A stretch of DNA of 25,847 nt. Source: Entrophospora sp. SA101 (Eukaryota > Glomeromycota > Glomeromycetes > Entrophosporales > Entrophosporaceae). The notes beneath the pieces were generated by a model. The model ran no database searches and was not told where the DNA came from. It saw nothing but the letters and a program-made list of their open reading frames with translations. The DNA lies in contig CAUDNR010000715.1 in NCBI GenBank assembly GCA_958430865.1, positions 1 to 25,847 on the forward strand. Direction: 5' to 3'. Positions 1-9,148 of this stretch are shown here, piece by piece. The translations under genes and the position numbers were made by a program. Positions within the stretch are counted from its first letter, which is position 1. Each line of letters starts with the position of its first letter.

Positions 1-69
1 CTTCCGCAGTAATTTGGTTTGGTTGGATCGGCAACGCGGGACCTCTCTATCGGTCCTCATTTTACTATC

Positions 70-948
70 TCACAATAACAACTCTTTTTTATTCATATTT
101 TTTTCATCTTGCTGTGCTGTTTCTTCTTGTTCTGTTATTGGAATAGAATGCCAGGTATTAGTAGAAGCTCCTTGCAATAAGATTTCTTTCAACAATATAT
201 TCCTTTTTTCTTTTGCAAGATGACTAAAATTTTTCATTCTTTCACTCAAAATAACATCATCTTTCAAATTCCTAAAATGGCTTCTTATGAAAAACTGGTT
301 CTTTCTCAGTTCTACTCTAAAACGTTGTGATTCAGCACTAAAATCAGGTATTTTTTATGGTTCCAAATTTTCTCTTTCCTTAAATCTAATCATATTAAAA
401 AGATTGGAATGTAGCTAAATTTTTAAACTATTAGAATTAATTTGGTTTAAATTACAGTTTACTCTATAATGGACCATTTGGAATCATAGATTATATGTTA
501 ATATGGAACATATAAATTGGGCTTAAATTCTCAGTCCATTATAGAGCAAGATTTATTATAGAAAGATCTATTATAGAGAAAGTGAACTTTACTTACCTTC
601 ATGAAATTTTTGCAATTTCTTGCTGCAATTTCCCAATGATGTTGAGAAGGTATTGGAGGAATCATAGATTTTAATGATTTATTGAATTCTTCTAATATTG
701 CATCAAGGCCTTGATGTTGATTCCAAAGTCCAGAACTAGAAACTACTGATGCCTTTTCAATGTTTTTTCCAACTGAAGGTTTTAAACATGACAAAAGTGC
801 TTCATGTGATACTTCCAATAATTTATAGATTGGATGTCTACTAGCAGACCATACTGGTGCAAATTGACATCTAGCTGCATTTTGTAGCAAGGGATTGTTT
901 GTTCTTACACCAATGCAAAAGTTTATAATTGCTTGCAGGTAAATAAAA
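70..948 (-). pseudogene. Broken minus-strand coding fragment, unrecognised (possibly DUF6589-like)
   Basis: Two coding-like blocks lie on the minus strand. The upstream block is open from 948 and coding-like from about 933 down to 597. It contains NNPLLQNAARCQFAPVW, RHPIYKLLEVSHEALLSCLKP and GLDAILEEFNKSLKSMIPP, and ends at a good donor (GAAG|GTAAGT, 597/596). The second block runs from about 351 to a stop at 70-72, with PDFSAESQRFRVELRKNQFF and then a charged Lys/Glu-rich tail. The only good acceptor upstream of the second block (AG at 339-338) does not keep the frame from the first donor, and an in-frame TAA at 357-355 closes the block, so the gene looks broken or has a small exon I missed. 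No start codon is visible. The ARxxxAP...HPxY pattern faintly recalls the C-terminal part of fungal DUF6589 proteins, which are often tied to transposons. That is a weak inference from memory; function is unknown. Confidence 0.4.
455..589. mobile_element. Candidate small TA-flanked MITE in the intron of the 70-948 fragment
   Basis: The left end reads CAGTTTACTCTATAATGG and the right end, reverse-complemented, reads AAGTTCACTTTCTCTATAAT. They match apart from a short indel and a few bases. TA lies directly outside each end (453-454 and 590-591), as a TA target duplication would. The element starts six bases inside the donor at 596. Length is 135 bp with no coding capacity. The imperfect ends leave this tentative. 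Confidence 0.35.
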
Positions 949-1287
949 GTCTAGTGTAAATAAATATAATCAGCATTATTTACTAATTTTTTTATTAGAT
1001 TAATTCATTGAAAAATATAATTAAAACTTAACTTGCTCAAATTTAAGTTTATAGATTTCATTTGTTTGAGTTCTGGACCATTCAAGATAACCTTGGATTT
1101 TTTTCATTTTTAACGTAAAGCCAGATCAACTCAGAAGCCATTGAATAACGATAAATGTTACATATAGAGTCCCAAGATTTATGAAAATCAATGCATTTTC
1201 TGAAAAAATCTAGTTGTTTTTCTGATTTGTTGTAACCTTGACATTTGGTAAATGATTTAATATCTATTTCCCTTTATATATAATATA
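949..1287. other. AT-rich intergenic stretch, nothing recognised
   Basis: No open frame of coding quality, RNA gene or clear repeat is seen on either strand. It ends in a TA-rich run (1271-1289) that holds the TA target of the copy A MITE. Confidence 0.6.
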
Positions 1288-1997
1288 TAGTGCAAGTCAC
1301 TTAGTCACTGAACTTTTTATTGGCTGTGTAGATTCTTGATCTCCTCCAAAAATGGAAATGTATGACCAAAAAAACAAATCATAGAATTAAAGCTAAGACT
1401 TTTACCTACAATCCAATGATTTCATTTCATTGATATGTAACGTTACCATAGAGGAACGATGCATCAAAGTTCACGAATTTACCATGTTAACCCCCCAAAT
1501 GGCGTGTTACGCGAAAAAAATATATATTAAAAATGAACAAATTGGAAGAATTGAAATTTTCGAATTTTTTATGGCTGATCTTTATCACGTGATAATAATA
1601 ATAATGAATGCATGCCATGCTATGCAATATCAAAATTTTATCTATTTTAGCATCATGTTGACATTAAAATTAAGTTGGTTTGGATTGTGTCTTCATTACA
1701 AAGAGCAAAAATCACATCACTTTGATCAAGACAATAGTTTATTATTAAACTTGAAACATATAAAACAATCATTCCACATTTTTATGTAAAAACATTCTCT
1801 TGGACCATTCTAAGTCTTCATAAATATTCTTTGGTGTCATATACATATTCTCAAAATATATTTGGATAAAATTCTGCCCTTGACAATCTTCAAAAAACAC
1901 GTGACTGTAAATTTTTTATTGCATTTCTGATTGGAATATTTTTCCTCAAAATTGGCATCATGGCACAAAAAGTTCAGTGACTAAGTGACTTGCACCA
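1288..1997 (+). mobile_element. MITE-like element with ~31-bp TIRs, copy A
   Basis: The left end TAGTGCAAGTCACTTAGT... is repeated inverted at the right end (...ACTAAGTGACTTGCACCA, about 1967-1997). The two agree over 31 bp with one mismatch at the second base. TA lies outside both ends (1286-1287 and 1998-1999). Length is 710 bp. It has no transposase; the 119-codon frame inside has no recognisable domain. TA target and TIRs fit a non-autonomous Tc1/mariner-like element, although the superfamily is inferred. The left TIR here is the least diverged of the three copies. Confidence 0.8.
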
Positions 1998-2264
1998 TAT
2001 GAGCAAGAATTTCCCCAAGAACAGTGTGTTTATTAACACATAAAAGAAAGAAAATTTGCTGTGTTACTGTCTTTTTCTAAATTCCATAATTTTGCAAATT
2101 AATTTCTTTTTGTGTTCTGTTTGGTTTTGGTACAATCAACATTTTCACCTAATTAAGCGAATTTTGAGTCATATTCTGTTTATTAAAAGAGTTCTTTGCA
2201 ATAATATTGTAGCAATGAGCTTCTACTCTCCAATTTTTTTTTATTTGAAAAACAGTTCATTATA

Positions 2265-2403
2265 TACATGAAGTCAAAACTGTTTCAACCATTTGCAGAT
2301 CTGGTTGAAATAGGGTTGAAATAAGGTCAAAACTGATTTTTACTATGTAGTTGCCTCAAGTTGGAACATTTTGACTTTGGGGTTTTAATTTCGACTTCAT
2401 GTA
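2265..2403. mobile_element. Second, 139-bp TA-flanked MITE, copy A
   Basis: The ends are TACATGAAGTCAAAA and, reverse-complemented, TACATGAAGTCGAAA: 15 bp with one mismatch. TA lies outside both (2263-2264 and 2404-2405). The interior holds GTTTCAACCA and TGGTTGAAAT, which can pair into a hairpin. It lies 3' of the 710-bp element and is carried unchanged in all three copies. Confidence 0.65.
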
Positions 2404-2613
2404 TAGTTGATTATATAGCCAAATAAAAAATATATTGATTGTTGATTATCATATTACTAATTTTTTTTGTTAAAGAAATTGACAAGACTTTTTAGGAAAA
2501 GATTATGTGATTTGGGTAGAATTAATTACTTTTTTTTAGTAAATACATTAATAGAATTGATTACTTTTTTTAAAAAAAAAAGTACCATTATATCATAAGG
2601 TAACATTACTTAC

Positions 2614-3034
2614 CATTATCTTTCACTGATCTTGATCTTTCAAATCATCTATTCGTGTATCATCATCCACTATTCCTATTCCAGTACTATTTTGGCTCAG
2701 TAATCATAATGATAGGAACTAGGCATACACAGGAGGAAAAAGACATCTTTCTTTTACTGCATAATAAAAGTAAAGTATTATTTAAATATTTAATTAAATA
2801 TTAACTTTAAAAACCCACCCTTAGCAGCAGCCAATCTTTCTGCAATTTTATCAGCTTCACTCAATGTAGAGTTGGCATTAGTTCCATTAGAAGATTTTTG
2901 TGCTTTTTATTCCTTGATGAAATTCTTTGACTAAGTGAAACTTTTTTGACTTTACAATGCTCTTCACATATAAATTGTCGATCCTCTTTTATTAAATGTG
3001 TGTAACGACGATCGATCCATAAAAGGATTTTTAA
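2614..3034 (-). pseudogene. Minus-strand gene relic, copy A
   Basis: This is the copy A version of the relic described at 4864-5284; by eye the sequence is identical, including the frameshift and stops. Confidence 0.35.
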
Positions 3035-3103
3035 CTATGCTTGCACCAGTTAGTATGTTTACTTTTTTGTTTCTATAATAATTCAATTAGTAAAAATAAT
3101 AAA

Positions 3104-3181
3104 ATGAGAGATTTTATTACGAAAATCTCAGCAGAAACTGAACAAATCTATTATGAATTATGTTATCAAAAAGCTCCTTAA
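3104..3181 (+). pseudogene. MED16 exon 1 remnant (25 codons, then stop)
   Basis: This equals the first 25 codons of MED16 (MRDFITKISAETEQ...QKAP). Homology ends at CCT (3178); the joined unrelated sequence supplies TAA at once. The MED16 donor and everything after it are missing, so no Mediator function is possible. The upstream region is identical to that of the full copies, so a short transcript could still start here. Confidence 0.85.
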
Positions 3182-3540
3182 ACTTGCATAAATCTTACGA
3201 TGCCAACGTAATATTGTGTAAATCTTACAGTGCCGACGTAAGTTTTACACTTTTTTATTATTAAACTTACAATTGACATGTGTAAAATTTTTTTATATTT
3301 TCCGGATGTAAAAGTCAAATTATAATATAATACTTACTCCCTGGTTATTGTAAAGAAATAAAAAAACAAATTATTTAATTAGATGATGTTTATTTTGTGT
3401 TGTAAAATATTTATTACCTTTATAGAATTTAGCTAAATATTATTTATTATAAATCAAAATATTAAATTATGATGTAAAATTACTTATTTTTAAAATGTTT
3501 CTGTGTAAGAAAAAAATACCTTCATTCATTTTTTTTACTA
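3182..3540. other. Single-copy spacer between copies A and B
   Basis: No gene is seen. The first ~70 bp hold two related units, AAATCTTACGATGCCAACGTAA and AAATCTTACAGTGCCGACGTAA, about 30 bp apart. The second contains the inverted pair CTTAC...GTAAG. This resembles the subterminal repeats of a small transposon and abuts the copy A breakpoint. The rest is featureless AT-rich DNA up to the TA before copy B. Confidence 0.5.
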
Positions 3541-4247
3541 TAGTGCAAGTCACTTAGTCGCTGAACTTTTTGACTGTGTAGATCCTTGATCTCCTCCAAA
3601 AATGGAAATGTATGACCAAAAAAACAAATCATAGAATTAAAGCTAAGACCTTTCCCTACAATCCAATGATTTCATTTCATTGATATGTAACGTTACCATA
3701 GAGGAACGATGCATCAAAGTTCACGAATTTACCATGTTAACCCCCCAAATGGCGTGTTACGCGAAAAAAATATATATTAAAAATGAACAAATTGGAAGAA
3801 TTGAAATTTTCGAATTTTTTATGGCTGATCTTTATCACGTGATAATAATAATAATGAATGCATGCCATGCTATGCAATATCAAAATTTTATCTATTTTAG
3901 CATCATGTTGACATTAAAATTAAGTTGGTTTGGATTGTGTCTTCATTACAAAGAGCAAAAATCACATCACTTTGATCAAGACAATAGTTTATTATTAAAC
4001 TTGAAACATATAAAACAATCATTCCACATTTTTATGTAAAAACATTCTCTTGGACCATTCTAAGTCTTCATAAATATTCTTTGGTGTCATATACATATTC
4101 TCAAAATATATTTGGATAAAATTCTGCCCTTGACAATCTTCAAAAAACACGTGACTGTAAATTTTTTATTGCATTTCTGATTGGAATATTTTTCCTCAAA
4201 ATTGGCATCATGGCACAAAAAGTTCAGTGACTAAGTGACTTGCACCA
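3541..4247 (+). mobile_element. MITE-like element with ~31-bp TIRs, copy B
   Basis: This is the same element as 1288-1997, 707 bp long. TA precedes it at 3539-3540 and follows at 4248-4249. The left TIR has two mismatches to the right TIR, and just inside it GACTGTG replaces ATTGGCTGTG of the other copies. The left flank is unrelated to that of copies A and C, so the insertion site is distinct. Confidence 0.8.
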
Positions 4248-4514
4248 TATGAGCAAGAATTTCCCCAAGAACAGTGTGTTTATTAACACATAAAAGAAAG
4301 AAAATTTGCTGTGTTACTGTCTTTTTCTAAATTCCATAATTTTGCAAATTAATTTCTTTTTGTGTTCTGTTTGGTTTTGGTACAATCAACATTTTCACCT
4401 AATTAAGCGAATTTTGAGTCATATTCTGTTTATTAAAAGAGTTCTTTGCAATAATATTGTAGCAATGAGCTTCTACTCTCCAATTTTTTTTTATTTGAAA
4501 AACAGTTCATTATA

Positions 4515-4653
4515 TACATGAAGTCAAAACTGTTTCAACCATTTGCAGATCTGGTTGAAATAGGGTTGAAATAAGGTCAAAACTGATTTTTACTATGTAG
4601 TTGCCTCAAGTTGGAACATTTTGACTTTGGGGTTTTAATTTCGACTTCATGTA
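4515..4653. mobile_element. Second, 139-bp TA-flanked MITE, copy B
   Basis: Identical by eye to the element at 2265-2403. Confidence 0.6.
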
Positions 4654-4863
4654 TAGTTGATTATATAGCCAAATAAAAAATATATTGATTGTTGATTATC
4701 ATATTACTAATTTTTTTTGTTAAAGAAATTGACAAGACTTTTTAGGAAAAGATTATGTGATTTGGGTAGAATTAATTACTTTTTTTTAGTAAATACATTA
4801 ATAGAATTGATTACTTTTTTTAAAAAAAAAAGTACCATTATATCATAAGGTAACATTACTTAC

Positions 4864-5284
4864 CATTATCTTTCACTGATCTTGATCTTTCAAATCATCT
4901 ATTCGTGTATCATCATCCACTATTCCTATTCCAGTACTATTTTGGCTCAGTAATCATAATGATAGGAACTAGGCATACACAGGAGGAAAAAGACATCTTT
5001 CTTTTACTGCATAATAAAAGTAAAGTATTATTTAAATATTTAATTAAATATTAACTTTAAAAACCCACCCTTAGCAGCAGCCAATCTTTCTGCAATTTTA
5101 TCAGCTTCACTCAATGTAGAGTTGGCATTAGTTCCATTAGAAGATTTTTGTGCTTTTTATTCCTTGATGAAATTCTTTGACTAAGTGAAACTTTTTTGAC
5201 TTTACAATGCTCTTCACATATAAATTGTCGATCCTCTTTTATTAAATGTGTGTAACGACGATCGATCCATAAAAGGATTTTTAA
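4864..5284 (-). pseudogene. Minus-strand gene relic upstream of MED16, copy B
   Basis: An exon-like block (5284-5069) begins after an AG and reads LKILLWIDRRYTHLIKEDRQ, then FICEEHCKVKKVSLSQRISS. Near 5141-5146 a five-A run shifts the frame; the continuation NSTLSEADKIAERLAAAK is coding-like in another frame. A second block (about 5010-4864) holds STGIGIVDDDTRIDDLKDQD and ends at a donor (ATG|GTAAGT), but it is interrupted by stops. The reading is a decayed gene divergent from MED16. I do not recognise the family. The 5' part would have to lie in or beyond MED16 exon 1, which also argues against an intact gene. Confidence 0.4.
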
Positions 5285-5353
5285 CTATGCTTGCACCAGT
5301 TAGTATGTTTACTTTTTTGTTTCTATAATAATTCAATTAGTAAAAATAATAAA

Positions 5354-7123
5354 ATGAGAGATTTTATTACGAAAATCTCAGCAGAAACTGAACAAATCTA
5401 TTATGAATTATGTTATCAAAAAGCTCCTAGGTTTGTAAATGTTTTAAACTATTTATTATATAATAATAATTATTATTATTAAAGTTTATTAATAACTATA
5501 AATAGACGCTTGGCTTGGTCACCTTTAAACATAATTGCGTGGTGTCAAACCTTTGAAAATTCATCAGATACTTCTTCACAAGAATTACCTATTATAGGGA
5601 TATTTAATCCAGCTCGTATATCTTCGTCTAATAATAATAATAGTGATGGCAATAGTAAAATCACTGGACCGGCTTGGTCATTTATTCACCCAAATAATTT
5701 TTCTCCACTTACAAATTCCGAGAAAAACCATCGTTGTAGTGAATTTATAACTGATATAGTTTGGAATATGACTGGATCAGCACTTGCGTCAATAGATCAA
5801 AGAGGTAAAATTTTTATATGGACTATGGTTAGTTATATAAATCGTTGGACATGTTTTCGCGATTTTGATTTGGGAGAAAATATAATTGAATTTTCATGGC
5901 TTGATCATTTAAGACCTGTAAGTTTATTCCAAAATCTTAATTATCAAATCGATGTATGTTTATGGACAAGGCTTAATATAACAATAGTAATAACCAAATA
6001 ATAATTATTATTTATTATAGTTTTCAAAATCTACACAAAATGGTTCCACTGGTCAAACATTATATAAAAGAAATAAACATTTTGGTTATAACAATAATTT
6101 TGGCGAGTATTCTTTCATAACAGTTACTGCAGATGGCAAGGTAATTACGACTTGGAAAAAACAAGATTAATATTTAGAAGGGAACTTTAACAATAATTAA
6201 TAAATTGGTTTTATAAATATAGGTATTTGTTTATCATCAGCCAGCAAAAAAAAGCTTTTCAACTTTCACAGCTCGATTACCGTATCCTTCTTGTCGTATA
6301 TCACATGCTAACATAATCCTTAATGATGGTATAAATAAAATTTTTGATATAATTATTTCTTCTTACGTATAGGCACATTTAATTATATAATATATTAATA
6401 TATGAAAAATTTATAGATAATCATTATATACTGGCAATATATAGTTCAGATATTTTACCAAAAGTTGCATTGATATATGATATTTCAATTGATTTGCTCA
6501 AGTCACAAGTTTGTTGTCATTTAATCGGCAATGTACAGCTTACTGCACCCATAGATGAAATATTTAGTCCGCATGCACAACTTATTCATTTAAAGTTGTT
6601 ACCAAGAACCTCAACTCATCCAATTAGACTTTTAATAATAACAGCTGATAAAACTGGTAAATATATATTAAAAGCTTGTTTTAATTTAAAACGTAAAAAA
6701 ATCAATAATTGTAACACCTCTGTAATAAATCAAACAGTAGAGAATAATGTAGAGAGTTTTGATAGTGATATTACAATGTGGGAACTTATAACTAATAAAG
6801 AATCACAACAAAAATTAGACGGGGGAGATATTGGAAGTGAAAATTTTACTACAGAACAAGGTGATAATAGCACATTATCAACTGATAGATTTACAATGGT
6901 ACAATCTCAAATAATATATCAATGAATTTTAATTATTTGCATGATAATAACAAATCTTAGTCCAAACTGGATTGATTATAGACGCTAAAATTTGTAATAA
7001 TTAAACATATACCGAAGCAACTGATTACTGGTATTTGGCAACATGGAAATGAATTAGCTATTGGCTCTAATGATGGAAAAGTTCAGTTTTGTGATTGGTA
7101 AATCATTTAAAAATTTTTAATAC

Positions 7124-7164
<41 letters not shown>

Positions 7165-9148
7165 AAATTTACTAGATATTGATACATTAATTTTTTTAAT
7201 TATTGATAGTAGTAACATGTTAAAAACATTGCCACAATCAGGACCACTTGAGACCACATCCTTTAAAGAAGATTTATTTCCTACATTTAGTAGTTGGGTG
7301 CCTTCAAATTATACACAGGAAGGTAAGAAAATGATTCGAAAATAAAAATAAATAAAAATTTGCAATTTTTTGATCTTAAAATATTAATTTATCTTTGATT
7401 ATATTATGAAGATTCTGCTATTTTAGAATTTTCATCTTCGCCCAATGGGACGATGCTTCTATGTAGAAGATTAACAGGAAAACTGAATTTCCTTGATATG
7501 GCACAGATAGGTTTAACCAGATCTCAATTCGATAATAACTTCTTGGGTAAGTACTTTTTTTACACAAATATTCATTATTAAATATTTATTAATAGCTTGC
7601 TTTATATTAACTTACTCTAGATTTTCCGATGGTTGTAAAATCTTGTGCAGATGTTTTAACATTATCTATATTAAATGGAATTGACCATGTTGATTTAGAA
7701 AATGTAATAAAAAAACATGAAGAAATGTTGGGAATTGATGGTATTTAAAATTAATTCATTATAAAAGATGTTAATATTAATGATAATAATAATGATAATG
7801 ATGATGATGATGATGATAATATATATATATATATATATATATTAGAGTTTTTAGAGATTATATTGGAAGAAACTTTTACCAACCTTGCAACTGTTTTTCC
7901 AAATATAACAGAATATTCTATGGGATCAGATTATCTACTTACACTCTTTGGAATACAATTATCGTTATTGAAATCATGCGGTCGTGATAACACTGTATAT
8001 TTGAATACATTATATTTTATTCAACTGTCTGCATTGGAAAAAATATTTCTTGATTATAAAGTCTCTGATGGAAAGTTTTCAATAGGTAAAATAATATTTC
8101 TACTTTGCTGTTATTATTAAACTATTATTAATTAATAATGAATCTTTATGTATATATTATAAAGAATTATTAAGATCTATGACATATATAACAATTTGGA
8201 TTTTGGATTTTGCTGTGTTTTTAATAAAAGATATTCATTTATTATTTTTCACAATAAAAAAAGGTCATGATTTAGGTAAAAAAAAATTTTTTTTTATTAT
8301 ATTAGTAATGAAATTTATAATTCAAAAAAAAATAAAAATAGACTAAAAATATACAATTTGTTTCCAAATAAATTAAATTTTCAGGTTCAGAAAAGTCACA
8401 TATTGTGTTATTTTATAATCCAATAACTAGAAATGCATTAAAGAATCTAATAATATTAGTTGGTCAATTCAAAGAAACTCTTTACAATCTTTCAAAACAA
8501 AATTCCAGTGATTCAGCAATTTATGAATTAAACAAATCTTTACAATTTTCATTTGATAAATGGCCACTAGATTTAGCATTTTTAAAATCTTTTATTGACG
8601 AATCTTTTGAAATTATTGAAAAGGCGATGAAAGGTACATTTGCAATTACTATTACTATAATTATTACAACTATCATTTTCATTATAATCATTATTATTAT
8701 TAATTAGTAATTAATATAAATATAAATAAATCGTAGGTGTTCCTGATAAACAAAAAATTGAATATAAGGTGATCATAAGATCGAAGTTATCAATGTTTCC
8801 TTCATTACATGGAACTCTAAAAGATATAGAACAAAGTTATAAAACCAACTTTAGTGAAATTAATAAGGTTAAATTATATTATTATGATACGGAATGGATC
8901 AAATCTGATTCTGTGGACATTCTTTTGAAGTCTCGTACAATCAAAGAAAAAGCATGTACAAGGTAATTTAATTAAATCAAATCTATTATAAATTATAGAT
9001 CGTTAATATTGATTTTTTATTTTTTATAATTAGATGTGGAAATTTTTCAGCAACAACAAGTTTGAATAATATGATCTGGACAAAAGGTTATTCAAGATCA
9101 TGTATTTGTGGTGGCTATTGGATAGAAATTAAAGACAAACAATCTTAG
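5354..9148 (+). CDS. MED16: Mediator complex subunit 16 (MED16), intact copy
   Basis: This encodes a tail-module subunit of Mediator, the nuclear bridge between activators and RNA polymerase II. Exons: 5354-5430, 5506-5917, 6021-6140, 6223-6328, 6417-6898, 6982-7097, 7210-7322, 7412-7546, 7621-7740, 7846-8085, 8165-8275, 8385-8633, 8737-8962, 9034-9148. They join in frame to 873 codons, a usual MED16 length. The N-terminal part is a WD40-like propeller: ITDIVWNMTGSALASIDQRG with KIFIW at about residues 107-131, then FITVTADGKVFVYH. Next comes a helical region with WILDFAVFLIKD. The C-terminus has the family's Cys pairs, C834-x2-C837 and C859-x-C861 in SCICGGYW. The start was chosen because it is the first ATG of the coding-quality part of exon 1. 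The weakest junctions are donor GTTTGT after exon 1, GTACAA after exon 5, and the exon 7 acceptor. An AATAAA at 9256-9261 could serve 3' processing. Confidence 0.87.
6329..6416 (+). other. MED16 intron 4 with intact 3' splice site (copy B)
   Basis: The donor is GAT-G|GTATAA and the acceptor TTATAG|ATAATC. This restores codon 239 (GAT) and runs on into NHYILAIYSSD. The acceptor G at 6416 is the base changed in copy C. Inner AGs, such as GTATAG before 6375, would lead to early stops. Confidence 0.85.
7127..7162. repeat. (AT)18 microsatellite in MED16 intron 6
   Basis: A pure AT run of 36 bp; the copy C equivalent (22367-22406) is 40 bp. It is the only length difference between B and C outside the MITE end. 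Confidence 0.9.
7780..7843. repeat. GAT/AT microsatellite in MED16 intron 9
   Basis: Runs of GATAAT, then GATGATGAT, then (AT)n, directly before the exon 10 acceptor at 7844-7845. Same length in copy C. Confidence 0.85.

Larger units (their letters stand above)
1288..3178 (+). repeat. Duplicated segment, copy A (truncated, 1,891 bp)
   Basis: This matches 3541-5428 (copy B) and 18778-20668 (copy C). The left edge is the outer end of the MITE. The right edge falls two bases before the end of MED16 exon 1. Against B and C, differences are confined to the first ~117 bp: the TIR around 1306-1308, T at 1334, T at 1400 and A at 1404. From 1405 to 3178 I saw no difference by eye. Copy B also lacks a net 3 bp near 1319-1323, where A and C agree. 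Confidence 0.93.

Noticed and set aside
1430..1789. 119-codon open frame inside the MITE, repeated at 3680-4039 and 18920-19279
   Set aside because: It is identical in all copies because the whole segment was copied. No domain, poor coding composition, and it sits inside a TIR-bounded non-autonomous element.
2056..2271. 71-codon open frame, also at 4306-4521 and 19546-19761
   Set aside because: Phe/Leu/Tyr-rich translation typical of AT-rich noncoding DNA; it ends in the second MITE; no homology signal.
2928..2938. TGACTAAGTGA, an 11-bp match to the inner part of the MITE TIR
   Set aside because: It lies in the coding relic (reading SLSQ on the minus strand), lacks the rest of the TIR and has no TA border, so chance is the simpler view.
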